DNA of 64,000 nt, from NCBI GenBank assembly GCA_004020545.1, contig SAQE01000015.1, forward strand, positions 1-64,000. The letters run 5' to 3'. This stretch comes from Mesorhizobium sp. Its GTDB lineage: Bacteria > Pseudomonadota > Alphaproteobacteria > Rhizobiales > Rhizobiaceae. A program made the position numbers and the translations under genes. Under the pieces are notes generated by a model, which made no database searches, was not told where the DNA came from, and was given only the letters and a program-made list of their open reading frames with translations. Of this stretch, positions 8,245 to 17,478 are shown piece by piece; the first letter of the stretch is position 1, and each line of letters starts with the position of its first letter.

Positions 8245-9207
8245 TCAATAAGTGACCGTGACGACCACCGTGTCGGTGTAGACGCCAACTGACGGCGTTA
8301 CCTGCGGCGGCACGCGGCCATAGACAGTCAGGTTCTGCGCTACCCCGATCCCGATTCCGGGGACTGTGCTGCCAGGCGTCGACGAGTCGCCCCAAGGTTG
8401 AGTCCGATCAACATCTTTGTATAGGCCATAGGTCACTGTTTCCTCGCCCTTCGACATCTTGCGCGCCGTCGGAGGCGAGCCGGTGGTGCCGCCGTTCAGC
8501 GAGACGGTATACGCTGCCGCTGGCGTGCAGGTGACCGAAACCTGGCCGGTGGCGTCGACATTGGCACTGAGTGTTCCTGTCGATCCGAAATCGATGTTCT
8601 GGGTCGACACGAGGCAATTGGCTGCGACCGTAGCATTTACGGTGAAGGTTGGACTTGGAGCTAGGATACCGGCACCCGAACCACAATCGTTGCCGGTGCT
8701 GTAGCGATAGCGGAACTCGACATCTGCACCGGAAAACGTCGACAGATAGATTCCGGGCGGCGCCGTTCCCTGGCTACCAAATGCGGCGCCATAAATGGTC
8801 GCAGTGCCTGTGGCCGTGCCCAAAGTATTCGGCGTCAACGCCAAAGCCGGCGGGCGGGAGGCATATGCCCATGCATAAGAGCCCCACACCACGCTGCGCG
8901 CCGAATCCGAGTAGAGCTGATAGTTGAGGGTGTTGGCGCCGCTCAACATCTGGCGGGCCGTCGCAGAAGTTGCGCCTCCGGTGCCGGCCCCGAGATTCGG
9001 GCAAATCAGGATGCGCTGGCCTGCGGTACCGGTGCAATTCATGCTGATTGTCGCCGTCGAGTTGGTTTGGCTGGTCAACAGCGTATCGACCGGGCCGAAG
9101 TCCATGCTGGAAACGCCAAAGGCGCAGCTTTGCGCCCAGGCGAGCGAAGGAATCGGTGCGATGGCCGAGAGGATGATAATGCGCAAGAGAATGACGGTGC
9201 GGAGCAT
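8245..9207 (-). CDS. Two-domain spore coat U-type pilin, probable tip adhesin (CsuE-like)
   Basis: A 320-residue protein with a signal peptide (LLRIIILSAIAPIPSLAWA). Two successive spore coat protein U-like domains follow: residues about 30-170 begin CAFGVSSMDFG, and about 180-320 begin CLVSTQNIDFGSTG and end VYTDTVVVTVTY. In archaic Csu pili the distal two-domain subunit is the tip adhesin, and its position after the usher gene fits that. The ATG at 9207 is preceded by AGGAG; the longer frame overlaps the usher gene. Last gene of the pilus operon. Confidence 0.8.
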   Translation of the reverse strand: MLRTVILLRIIILSAIAPIPSLAWAQSCAFGVSSMDFGPVDTLLTSQTNSTATISMNCTGTAGQRILICPNLGAGTGGATSATARQMLSGANTLNYQLYSDSARSVVWGSYAWAYASRPPALALTPNTLGTATGTATIYGAAFGSQGTAPPGIYLSTFSGADVEFRYRYSTGNDCGSGAGILAPSPTFTVNATVAANCLVSTQNIDFGSTGTLSANVDATGQVSVTCTPAAAYTVSLNGGTTGSPPTARKMSKGEETVTYGLYKDVDRTQPWGDSSTPGSTVPGIGIGVAQNLTVYGRVPPQVTPSVGVYTDTVVVTVTY

Positions 9208-9221
9208 TTTTTCTCCTGTTT

Positions 9222-11648
9222 TCAGCGGCAGGCTACGTCCTTGATTGCCACCTGTTGACCTGGCTGGGGCTTGTAGGGGAAGTCGGCCCGGCATGAGGTA
9301 CCGTCCAGGCGATCGACCACGACGGCGTTCTGGGAGTTGAGGCCGCGAATGTAGGCTTGACCGTCATAGCCGATGACGAACTCTTCCGAGCCACCTTCGA
9401 CACGACCTTTCAGGCCGGCCTCCAATGGCTCGCCGTTGCTGTCGACCAGCGTGACCAGCGCTGCTTCCGGCGCTTCAGACACCCCGAACTTCACGACTAC
9501 GCCGCTGCGATCAGCCGGCACCACGACTTCCTTGGTGGCTGGGACATCTGCATCGACAGGCAGGTTCTTTGGGTCGATCGAAACCGTGTTCGGCTCATAG
9601 GAGTTGAGCCCGGGGACCAGGATACGCCCCTGCCGATTGGTCTTTCCGACCGGCCGGTTCTGGAATCGGACATCGACATCGGGCGCTCCAACCTCGACGA
9701 CGGCGAAAGCATCGTCGATGCGGTTCGTGGCGAAGATTCCGCCGCCGGCCACGGCAATCGCGCCGTCCATTTGCGCGGTCGCCCTGACATCCTTGTCGTA
9801 TTGTTGAACGTCGGCCTCGAAGCGGGCGAAGGGCGAGCGGTAGCTCGCCGCGGCGGAACGGTTAGGCGTGTCGCCTTCCGAGGTTCGTACCCGCCAGCCA
9901 ATGCTGCCGTCTTCCAGCCGCTCGGACTTGGCGATGTCGGCCACGACATGCAGGCCGTCGGGTCCTTGCTCGACCCCCGTGGACGCCGTGATATCGTCGC
10001 CGAACGGAACGGAGACTCCTGCGAAAACACCGAAACTGCCGCGATCCTCAAGGTCGGTAAAGGCCGTCGCATAGAGGCTGCTTCGTTTGAATATCTGTTG
10101 GTTGTAGGAAAGGCCGACAATCTGGCTCTTCTGGCCTTCGGCGCTTTCGAGATGCGTGTAGGAGAGGTTGACGCTCGAAAAGTCGAGCGGTGTTGGAATG
10201 CTCAGAGTGACCTGGTCGATCGCGCGTGGGACGCCTGCGCTGAAGATTGGAATGTCGCCGGCATCCGAAAACGGCGGCTCGGCCGTCAACGAGGCGATAT
10301 CCTCATAATCGCCGAAGGCGCGCTGAATTCGGCCGTAGATTGACCAGCCTTCGTAGCTCATCTCCAGCGATGCGTTCACAAGCGAGCCGGTGCGCCCGTC
10401 ATGATGGCTGCCGGCAACGGCAATCGAAGCCGCGCCGTAAGGGCCGAGGGGGAAGGCGGCACCAACTCCTCCATTGATCAGATCCTCGCCACCCTCGGCA
10501 TGACCTTCGAGCGTCAGCCAGTTGGTGAGGCCGTAGCGCGCGGTGGCGACGCCAAACACTTGGCTGTCATAATCATTAGATTCGATGCCGAAATTGCGCC
10601 GAGGAAATCCAATCTCCGCCGAGAAATCGAGCAAGCCCTGACCCAGCATGTCGCTGGACGTATAGAAGGGGAGCCTGGTTGTCGTCTCGCGACCGAGACT
10701 GTCCCTCAACACGACCTGCGCTTCGCCGGCACCTGCAAACACCGGCAGGTTGGTGATCTGGTAAGGGCCGGCCGGGATGTTGCCGGTGTAGGTGCGGACG
10801 TTCTGGGCGTAGACTTCAAGCGTCGAGGGTACGGCCGCGGTCCCGCCGAAAGACGGCAGCGGCAACGTGACCAGATCGGGTCTCAAGGCGAAGTTGCGCT
10901 CAGCCTGGATGCCGCCAAGGTAGACGGGCCGCGTCCAGGAAAGCCCGCCGGAGATGAAATCGCCCGCCCGATAGGTCATCAACCGTTCCGGATCGGAATA
11001 GCTCCATGTCGTGTTGAGCCGTGTGACTCCGCCGAATTCACCATCCGAGTAGCCGGCAATGAAATTTTGGCTGAGCGTGCCGAACGGGCTGAACAGCCGC
11101 GCGTCGAAGCCGCCCGAGATGCCCTGGAACAGATCGACGTCCTTTTCGAACAATTGGTTGGAGCTCGCGAAAAGCGAATAATTGAGCACTGCGCCATAAC
11201 CGGACTGCGGTTGAATCCGGTCTTCTTTCTCACCCCCGCCAACGTCGACGATGCGAGCGGCGCGCCCCTCGTTCGTGGTTGTGACGTAAAGGCGCTGGGT
11301 TGCTTCGTCGATGCGATAGGACACGCCGGGCAGCCGATCCAGCCGGATCAGACCGTTACCGTCTGCAGCGCTCTCCACCGGTTTCAGGCCGACCTGTGTC
11401 AGCTCGTCCGGGGTTGCTGCGAAGCCACCGTCAGGCAATTGCGTGAAGGTGCCGATCAACTCCGTCGAGACGTCATTGATGAACACCTCGAGATAAAGGT
11501 CGCGGCGTTGCGTTTGGGCGGGAGCGGGCTCCGCAATTTGGGATTGCGAATCCTGCGCGTTCGCCGGCAGGAGAGGAAGAAAAGTACCCGCAACGACGAT
11601 CGCGATCCTACTGCCCTTTGATCGCAACTGGAGCATTGAATGGTCCAA
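9222..11648 (-). CDS. Fimbrial outer-membrane usher (FimD/CsuD family)
   Basis: An 808-residue protein. A signal peptide precedes an N-terminal chaperone-binding domain (RRDLYLEVFINDVSTELIG). The 24-strand barrel region follows, with usher-type segments such as TRPVYLGGIQAERNFALRPDLV and YQITNLPVFAGAGEAQVVLRD. C-terminal plug-like domains complete it. It forms the outer-membrane channel that polymerises pilins delivered by the chaperone. Its start overlaps the chaperone gene by 41 bp; an internal Met at 11636 is an alternative start. The mature C-terminus has the paired Cys segment CRADFPYKP..VACR. Confidence 0.9.
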   Translation of the reverse strand: MDHSMLQLRSKGSRIAIVVAGTFLPLLPANAQDSQSQIAEPAPAQTQRRDLYLEVFINDVSTELIGTFTQLPDGGFAATPDELTQVGLKPVESAADGNGLIRLDRLPGVSYRIDEATQRLYVTTTNEGRAARIVDVGGGEKEDRIQPQSGYGAVLNYSLFASSNQLFEKDVDLFQGISGGFDARLFSPFGTLSQNFIAGYSDGEFGGVTRLNTTWSYSDPERLMTYRAGDFISGGLSWTRPVYLGGIQAERNFALRPDLVTLPLPSFGGTAAVPSTLEVYAQNVRTYTGNIPAGPYQITNLPVFAGAGEAQVVLRDSLGRETTTRLPFYTSSDMLGQGLLDFSAEIGFPRRNFGIESNDYDSQVFGVATARYGLTNWLTLEGHAEGGEDLINGGVGAAFPLGPYGAASIAVAGSHHDGRTGSLVNASLEMSYEGWSIYGRIQRAFGDYEDIASLTAEPPFSDAGDIPIFSAGVPRAIDQVTLSIPTPLDFSSVNLSYTHLESAEGQKSQIVGLSYNQQIFKRSSLYATAFTDLEDRGSFGVFAGVSVPFGDDITASTGVEQGPDGLHVVADIAKSERLEDGSIGWRVRTSEGDTPNRSAAASYRSPFARFEADVQQYDKDVRATAQMDGAIAVAGGGIFATNRIDDAFAVVEVGAPDVDVRFQNRPVGKTNRQGRILVPGLNSYEPNTVSIDPKNLPVDADVPATKEVVVPADRSGVVVKFGVSEAPEAALVTLVDSNGEPLEAGLKGRVEGGSEEFVIGYDGQAYIRGLNSQNAVVVDRLDGTSCRADFPYKPQPGQQVAIKDVACR

Positions 11649-12327
11649 AGTCGCTCTGTGCCTTCAACGCGACAGAGCTTCCGGACAGCGATCTGCTGCT
11701 GCCGATCGGCCATTGCATGGTGGCGCCACCCAACACGTAGCCGACCAGACCGCTGCGACTGCCGAGCTTCCTGCCGCCTTGCGTCAGATTGACATTGGAC
11801 AGCCTCAGGCGGCTTTCACCATCGTTGCGCGCCGTCAGCACGAAGCTGCGGCCTGTCCGCGACAGGCTGAACGACACGTCAGGGCCCTTTGCGTCTGGGT
11901 TGCGAAAGAAAACCGGCACGGAATAGCGAAGCACCAGGGTGACTGTGCCGGCCTTCCTTCGCGATGGATCGGGCAATTCGTCCACCAGCACGCGATAGCT
12001 CTCCTCGGAGCGTATGGGGGCTTTGCTCGGGCGGACGATGCGAACCACGTAGTCGGCGTTTGGCCCCAGTTGCGTCGACGGCGGGCTGGCCACCACATCC
12101 GAGGTTGGCTCAAGCTTCTCGACACCGTCCGCCTGACTCCATCTGAAAACGCGAAGCTGCACGTTGATCGGCTGCCTGGCATCGTTGTGCAGATTGAGCA
12201 CGGCGGCGCTGTCGGGGGCGATCAGCTCCAGACTGGTCGGGGCTACTCTGAGAGAGGCTGCCTGTGAAACACTCGCGCACAGCAGGAAGAGTGCCGCGGC
12301 ACCAATGCGTGACAGCAAGGGTCGCAT
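11608..12327 (-). CDS. Periplasmic pilus assembly chaperone (CsuC-like)
   Basis: A 239-residue protein with a signal peptide ending SVSQA. Its immunoglobulin-like domains are typical of PapD-family chaperones: SLRVAPTSLELIAPDSAAVLN at the start, and a conserved YRVLVDELP segment before the G1-type strand LVLRYSVPVFF. It would fold pilin subunits by donor-strand complementation and deliver them to the usher gene product downstream, whose gene it overlaps. Confidence 0.9.
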   Translation of the reverse strand: MRPLLSRIGAAALFLLCASVSQAASLRVAPTSLELIAPDSAAVLNLHNDARQPINVQLRVFRWSQADGVEKLEPTSDVVASPPSTQLGPNADYVVRIVRPSKAPIRSEESYRVLVDELPDPSRRKAGTVTLVLRYSVPVFFRNPDAKGPDVSFSLSRTGRSFVLTARNDGESRLRLSNVNLTQGGRKLGSRSGLVGYVLGGATMQWPIGSSRSLSGSSVALKAQSDFGPFNAPVAIKGQ

Positions 12328-12348
12328 GTCGTTCCTCCGTCGGAATGG

Positions 12349-12846
12349 TCAGTAGGTTACGGTGATCGCAACCGTGTCCGTGTAGACGCCTGCGGCCGGT
12401 GTTGCCTGCGGTGGCACTCGCCCATAAACAGTCAGGTTCTGGACATTGCCGGTGCCGGTCCCGGCGACCGTATCCGTGCCGATTGTGTCCCCCCACGGCT
12501 GGGTGCGCCCGCTATCGCGATAGAGAGTATAGTTGACCGTGGCAGCGCCCGGCCCGGTCATTTTGCGAACCGCAACAGTCGCGCCGGCGCCGGCGCCGGC
12601 ACTCAGACCAACGTTGTAGGTCTGACCCGACGTGCATTGCACGCCGATGGTGCTGGTCTGGTCGACATTGGTGTCGATGACGCCTTTCGAGCCGAAATCC
12701 AGGTCGCTCGCGGTCTGGACCTTGCATTCGGCCGTAATGGTGATTCGAACCGTCATGTTGCCTGTAGCGACCGCCGCGACGGCAGGGCCAGCGAGGAATG
12801 ATTGGCACAGGATAACGGCCGAAGCAGCCAAGGGTAGGATGCGCAT
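12349..12846 (-). CDS. Spore coat U-type major pilin (CsuA/B-like)
   Basis: A 165-residue secreted protein with a signal peptide ending GPAVA. One spore coat protein U domain contains CKVQTASDLDFGSKG, GVQCTSGQTYNVGLSAG and the C-terminal VPPQATPAAGVYTDTVAITVTY-type strand also found in the tip protein. Single-domain size and first position in the operon suggest the shaft subunit. A minimal four-gene pilus (subunit, chaperone, usher, tip), compared with six genes in Acinetobacter csu. Confidence 0.85.
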   Translation of the reverse strand: MRILPLAASAVILCQSFLAGPAVAAVATGNMTVRITITAECKVQTASDLDFGSKGVIDTNVDQTSTIGVQCTSGQTYNVGLSAGAGAGATVAVRKMTGPGAATVNYTLYRDSGRTQPWGDTIGTDTVAGTGTGNVQNLTVYGRVPPQATPAAGVYTDTVAITVTY

Positions 12847-13196
12847 CCGGTGCTCCGTCCTCAGGGCCTCCTTTCAACCAGGAAGCCCGGCAGCCAGTAC
12901 CCGCCCCATATATCCTCCTATGCCACAGTAGGCGTAATGTTTCAATCACGACCTATGTTGCGACGTGTAGAAGCCTTTGCCTGTGCCGCATGATTTGCTC
13001 ACTTCGATAAAACAGCCGCCGAGCGACGAAACTCCAGGAGACTTTTCCTTTCGAGGCAGATTCGCTCTTTTCTTTGATATTTGGTTGCTGCGATATTAGA
13101 GTGTTGGAAAATGATGTATTAGAGTATTATAAAATATGAAATCGGCAGAGACACTCCCTTTGGGTTTTGTTGCATGACCATGATGAAGCCGCCTAC
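12847..13196 (-). promoter_or_regulatory. AT-rich upstream region of the pilus operon
   Basis: No gene is visible. The segment 13060-13140 is strikingly AT-rich for this genome. On the minus strand it has a TATAAT hexamer (13126-13131) without a good -35 box, about 280 bp upstream of the major pilin gene. An imperfect direct repeat is annotated separately. The region ends at the right copy of the fabG repeat. Confidence 0.45.
13095..13140. repeat. Imperfect 23-bp direct repeat upstream of the pilus operon
   Basis: Two copies begin ATTAGAGT at 13095 and 13118 and share 15 of the first 18 bases (ATTAGAGT, then TT, then AAAAT). Spacing is 23 bp, about two helical turns, and the second copy includes the TATAAT-like hexamer. 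This is a possible regulator or H-NS-like silencer (Ros/MucR class) target. Confidence 0.45.
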
Positions 13197-13217
13197 GGCG
13201 GCATGGCGATGATCTGA
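13197..13217 (+). repeat. Right copy of 21-bp direct repeat (fabG 3' end)
   Basis: Identical to 8066-8086, including the TGA codon, but not joined to any fabG coding sequence. It is preceded by a short palindrome GCCGCCTACGGCGGC that overlaps it. What follows is presumably the original fabG-acpP spacer. Confidence 0.8.
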
Positions 13218-13547
13218 CGGACCTTGTTGATAATTCTACCCTGCCGGTCATCTGCCACGGTTATCTGGCTTCCGGTGCTCGCCTGCTACAGGTACGCGCC
13301 GCTCCGGTTCTCGAAAACTGCACCATATGACTCGGCAGGGCGAATTCCGAACAAGGTCAGCGGGCTGTGAAAACAGCCATTTCGGCTTGGACGCCCGCCA
13401 TTTTTCGTGTAATGCGGCCGGCAACCCGGCGGTTCGGGCAAAAACCGGTCCTGTGGCGTTGCGTTTCCCGCAAGACCATCTTTCAGCTTGATTAGCGGCA
13501 TTCCGCCCGCTAACGAAGACAACACAATGTAAGACGAGGATGCCCAA
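13218..13547 (+). promoter_or_regulatory. acpP upstream region
   Basis: A 330-bp spacer with no gene, which must contain the acpP promoter. A small hairpin GGCTGT-GAAA-ACAGCC lies at 13363-13378. An inverted repeat TTAGCGG..CGCTAA lies near the gene. No confident -35/-10 pair was found. Confidence 0.4.
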
Positions 13548-13784
13548 ATGAGTGACACCGCAGAGCGCGTCAAGAAGATCGTCATCGAGCATCTCGGCGT
13601 CGATGCCGACAAAGTGACGGAGCAGGCGAGCTTCATCGACGATCTGGGCGCGGACAGCCTCGATACGGTCGAACTTGTCATGGCGTTCGAAGAAGAATTC
13701 GGCGTCGAGATTCCCGACGACGCCGCCGAGACCATCCTGACCGTCGGCGATGCCGTGAAGTATATCGACAAGGCCTCGGCCTGA
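13548..13784 (+). CDS. acpP: Acyl carrier protein
   Basis: A 78-residue acidic protein with the phosphopantetheine attachment motif [19 protein letters not shown] (Ser37). It carries growing acyl chains in fatty acid and lipid A synthesis. The start is supported by GACGAGGATGCCCAA upstream. It is followed 34 bp later by fabF. Confidence 0.98.
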   Translation: MSDTAERVKKIVIEHLGVDADKVTEQASFIDDLGADSLDTVELVMAFEEEFGVEIPDDAAETILTVGDAVKYIDKASA

Positions 13785-13818
13785 GGCTTTCCGCGGGCAT
13801 CACCGGGGAGGACCTGCG

Positions 13819-15081
13819 ATGAGGCGTGTCGTCGTCACGGGCCTTGGCCTGCTTTCGCCGTTCGGCATGGGTTTCGAGCACAGCTGGAAGGAACTGCTTT
13901 CCGGCCGCAGCGCCGCCCGCCGCGTCACCGAATTCGAGGTGGACGACCTTGCCTGCAAGATCGCCCACGTCGTTCCGCGCGGCGACGGCTCCAACGGCAC
14001 CTTCAATCCCGAGGCTGTGCTCGAGCCGAAGGAACTGCGCAAGATCGGCGACTTCATCCTCTACGGCATCGCGGCCGCCGACGAGGCTCTGGCCGATTCC
14101 GGCTGGAAGCCCGAGACGCATGAGGATCAGTGCGCCACCGGCGTGCTGATCGGTTCCGGCATAGGCGGCATCGACGGCATCGCCGAGAACGCGATGATCC
14201 TGAAGGAGCGCGGTCCGCGCCGCATCAGCCCGTTCTTCATCCCCGGACAGATCATCAATCTGGTCTCCGGCCAGGTTTCCATCCGGCACGGGCTGAAAGG
14301 CCCGAACCATGCGGTCGTCACCGCTTGCTCGACCGGCGCTCACGCCATCGGCGACGCCGCGCGGTTGATCATGTGGGGCGATGCCGACGTCATGGTGGCG
14401 GGCGGCGCCGAGGCGCCAGTCACGCGGCTCTCCATGGCAGGGTTCGCTGCATGCCGGGCGCTCTCCACCGAGCGCAACGACACGCCCGAAATCGCGTCGC
14501 GTCCCTATGACCGCGACCGCGACGGCTTCGTCATGGGCGAGGGCGCCGGTGTCGTCGTCCTGGAAGAGCTCGAGCACGCCAAGGCGCGTGGCGCCAAGAT
14601 TTATGCCGAGGTCACCGGATATGGGCTGACCGGCGACGCCTATCACATCACCGCTCCGGCCGAGGACGGCGACGGCGCGTTCCGCTGCATGACGGCGGCG
14701 CTGAACCGGGCGAAGCTCTCGCCCGCCGACGTCGACTACATCAACGCGCATGGCACCTCGACCATGGCCGACACGATCGAGCTTGGCGCCGTCGAGCGGC
14801 TGGTCGGCAATGCGGCTTCCAAGATTTCGATGTCGTCGACCAAGTCGTCGATCGGCCATTTGCTGGGTGCCGCTGGTGCCGCGGAGGCGATCTTCTCGAT
14901 CCTCGCCATCCGCGACAACATCGCCCCGGCCACCATCAACCTCGACAATCCGGAACGCGAGACGGCGCTCGATCTCGTGCCGAACAAGCCGCGCCAGCGC
15001 CAGATCGATGTAGCGCTGTCGAACTCGTTCGGCTTCGGCGGCACCAACGCCTCGCTCGTCTTCCAACGTTACAATGGTTGA
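13819..15081 (+). CDS. fabF: Beta-ketoacyl-ACP synthase II
   Basis: A 420-residue condensing enzyme with the Cys-His-His triad: Cys170 (TACSTGAHA), His311 (NAHGTSTMADT) and His347 (SSIGHLLGA). It ends FGFGGTNASLVFQR. It elongates acyl-ACP with malonyl-ACP and is important for cis-vaccenate formation. GGGGAGG lies upstream of the ATG. Part of acpP-fabF-mltG. Confidence 0.97.
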   Translation: MRRVVVTGLGLLSPFGMGFEHSWKELLSGRSAARRVTEFEVDDLACKIAHVVPRGDGSNGTFNPEAVLEPKELRKIGDFILYGIAAADEALADSGWKPETHEDQCATGVLIGSGIGGIDGIAENAMILKERGPRRISPFFIPGQIINLVSGQVSIRHGLKGPNHAVVTACSTGAHAIGDAARLIMWGDADVMVAGGAEAPVTRLSMAGFAACRALSTERNDTPEIASRPYDRDRDGFVMGEGAGVVVLEELEHAKARGAKIYAEVTGYGLTGDAYHITAPAEDGDGAFRCMTAALNRAKLSPADVDYINAHGTSTMADTIELGAVERLVGNAASKISMSSTKSSIGHLLGAAGAAEAIFSILAIRDNIAPATINLDNPERETALDLVPNKPRQRQIDVALSNSFGFGGTNASLVFQRYNG

Positions 15082-15184
15082 GCAGCCAGCAAACCGGCAG
15101 GTCAGCCACTTGCCGTCATTTTTGCCAAATTTGCCCCTACGCTTCGGCTAGGGGATTCGTTGCAAGATCAGACGGTAGGGCGCC

Positions 15185-16426
15185 ATGAATACAAATCCGG
15201 GCGACGGCGGGGAATTCGGACAGCGTCAGACGCAAGGGCCGATCGTGCCCAGGACAGCCGCCGAGGCCCTGCGGCCCGAGGCCGGCACGCCGCCGCCGTC
15301 GAAACGCTCGCGCGCCTCGCGCAGCCAGGTCGTCGTATTCCTGAATTTCTTCCTTTCAGTGGTTATCCTTCTCGTGCTCGCCTCCGGCGCGGCGCTCTAC
15401 TTCGGCATGCAGGCTTTCGTTGAGCCGGGCCCGTCCGCCAGTGGCGACACCTTCATGGTCAAGCCGAATACCGGCGTGCAGGAGATCGCCGACCAACTGG
15501 AACGTCGCGGCCTGGTCAGCGATGCGCGCATCTTCAGGCTAGGCGTTCGCGCCACCGGCAATGACGCTGCGCTGAAGGCCGGCGAATACGCCATCAAGCC
15601 GCGCGCCTCGATGCGCGACATCATGGAGTTGTTCAAGAGCGGCAAGTCGGTGATGTATTCACTGACCATCCCGGAGGGGCTGACGGTCGAGCAGGCGCTG
15701 CAGCGCGTGGCCGACCAGGAGGCGCTGACCGGCGACATGCCGGCGACCATGCCGCCGGAGGGCAGCATCGCGACCGACACGCTGCGCTTCACCCGCGGCG
15801 CCACCAGGCAGCAGATGATCGACAAGCTGGTCGCCGATCAGAAGAAGCTGGTCGAGGACGTCTGGGCGCATCGCTCACCCGACCTGCCGATCGCCAACGT
15901 GGAGGACTTCGTCGTCCTGGCTTCGATCGTCGAGAAAGAGACCGGCAGGGGTGACGAGCGCTCGCGCGTGGCCGCCGTTTTCCTCAACCGGCTGGCCAAG
16001 GGCATGCGGCTGCAGTCCGACCCGACCATCATCTACGGCCTGTTCGGCGGCAAGGGCAAACCGGCCGACCGGCCGATCTACCAGTCCGACATCGACAAGC
16101 AGACGCCCTATAACACCTATCTGGTCAAGGGGCTGCCGCCGACGCCGATCGCCAATCCGGGCCGCGCGGCGCTGGAGGCGGTGGCCAATCCGTCGAAGAC
16201 CGACGACCTCTATTTTGTCGCCGACGGCAATGGCGGCCATGTCTTTGCCGCGACGCTGGAAGAGCACAACCAGAACGTCGCCCGCTACCGGGCGCAGCAG
16301 AAGAAGCAGGCCGACGACGCGGCCAAGGCCTCCGGCCAGACGACGGCGCCGGCCGCTCCCGACGACAATGCCGACGGTGGCAATAGTGGCGCTGACAGCG
16401 GCGAGAATGGCGACGCCGCCCAATAG
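15185..16426 (+). CDS. mltG: Endolytic murein transglycosylase
   Basis: A 413-residue YceG/MltG family protein. It has a cytoplasmic Pro/Arg-rich N-terminus, one transmembrane helix (about 49-72), a LysM-like segment (VKPNTGVQEIADQLERRGLV) and the catalytic region LASIVEKETG (probable Glu250). QSDPTIIYGL and YNTYLVKGLPPTPIANPG follow. It cleaves nascent glycan strands at the inner membrane and may set glycan chain length. The last 50 residues are a low-complexity Gln/Ala/Gly/Asp tail. The usual gene after fabF in Rhizobiales. Confidence 0.95.
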   Translation: MNTNPGDGGEFGQRQTQGPIVPRTAAEALRPEAGTPPPSKRSRASRSQVVVFLNFFLSVVILLVLASGAALYFGMQAFVEPGPSASGDTFMVKPNTGVQEIADQLERRGLVSDARIFRLGVRATGNDAALKAGEYAIKPRASMRDIMELFKSGKSVMYSLTIPEGLTVEQALQRVADQEALTGDMPATMPPEGSIATDTLRFTRGATRQQMIDKLVADQKKLVEDVWAHRSPDLPIANVEDFVVLASIVEKETGRGDERSRVAAVFLNRLAKGMRLQSDPTIIYGLFGGKGKPADRPIYQSDIDKQTPYNTYLVKGLPPTPIANPGRAALEAVANPSKTDDLYFVADGNGGHVFAATLEEHNQNVARYRAQQKKQADDAAKASGQTTAPAAPDDNADGGNSGADSGENGDAAQ

Positions 16427-16582
16427 GCTGCAGCCTTTGCCGGTTCTGTTCGCCTCCTTTGACGCCGGGCCGTATTCATGTTTTGAGGGGATATCCGATG
16501 CCTGGCCGAAGGTCGGGTGTCATATGGGGGTATGCACGTTCGGGCAATCGCGCCCGGACCTGCGACAGGGGTGACAGGTATC

Positions 16583-17473
16583 ATGGACGTGCAGAGCATG
16601 ACCGGGTTCGCGCGCGCCGTCGCTGAACGCGACGGCACGTCGATTGCCTGGGAAGTGAAATCGGTCAACGGCAAGAGCGTCGAGGTGAGGTTGAGGCTGC
16701 CGCAGGGCTTCGACCGGCTGGAGCCGGCCGTTCGGCAGACCGTGCAGAAGCGCTTCGCGCGCGGCAATTTCCAGGCGACGCTGACCGTCGGCCGCGCCGC
16801 CGCGCAGCAGGCGCAGCCGGTGGTCAACGAGGCGTTCCTGAAGGATCTGGCGGGCCTTGCCAAGCGCCTGCAGGAGCAGTTCGGCACACAACCCGCCACC
16901 GCCGATGGACTGCTTGCGTTGCGCGGCGTCCTCGATATTCCGGAGACGGTCGAGACGGAGGAGGAGCGGGCTGCCCTCGATGCCGCGATCCTGTCGGCGC
17001 TGGAGACGGCGCTCGCCGGGCTGGAGCAGGCAAGACGGAGCGAGGGCGCCGCGCTGCGCACGCTGTTATCCGGCCACATCGACACCATCGAGGCGCTGAC
17101 GCTGAAGGCTGAGGCCGACCCGTCGCGCGAGCCGGCGGCGATCCGCGAGCGCATGGCCGAGCAGGTCCGCCTGCTGATGGATGCGTCGGCCAATCTCGAC
17201 GCGGTGCGGCTGCATCAGGAGGCGGCATTCCTCGCCACCAAGGCCGACATCCGCGAGGAGATCGACCGGTTGAAGACGCATGTCGCATCGGGTCGTGCGT
17301 TGCTCGGCAGCGGCGGCGCCGTCGGCCGCAAGCTCGATTTTCTGGCGCAGGAATTCAATCGCGAATCGAATACCTTGTGCTCCAAGTCGAACGCCGCCGC
17401 GGTGACCGCGATCGGGCTGGAGCTCAAGGCGGTGGTCGACCAGTTTCGCGAACAGGTCCAGAATCTGGAGTGA
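16583..17473 (+). CDS. yicC: YicC family endoribonuclease-like protein
   Basis: A 296-residue protein. The family N-terminus SMTGFARAV with [18 protein letters not shown], and the C-terminal DUF1732 part ([21 protein letters not shown]), are both present. E. coli YicC has been reported as a ribonuclease acting on small RNA. I chose the ATG at 16583 because the family begins MxSMTGFA; the frame runs further upstream to 16517. It is 5 bp from gmk. Confidence 0.92.
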   Translation: MDVQSMTGFARAVAERDGTSIAWEVKSVNGKSVEVRLRLPQGFDRLEPAVRQTVQKRFARGNFQATLTVGRAAAQQAQPVVNEAFLKDLAGLAKRLQEQFGTQPATADGLLALRGVLDIPETVETEEERAALDAAILSALETALAGLEQARRSEGAALRTLLSGHIDTIEALTLKAEADPSREPAAIRERMAEQVRLLMDASANLDAVRLHQEAAFLATKADIREEIDRLKTHVASGRALLGSGGAVGRKLDFLAQEFNRESNTLCSKSNAAAVTAIGLELKAVVDQFREQVQNLE

Positions 17474-17478
17474 CGGGA

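Noticed and set aside
8106-8290. Small minus-strand frame over the repeat near 8.1-8.3 kb
   Set aside because: It is a translation of the palindromic repeat; the same kind of frame appears over the copy at 55.8 kb.
13678-15066. 462-codon frame antisense to fabF
   Set aside because: fabF with its full catalytic triad lies on the other strand; no family similarity is visible in the antisense product.
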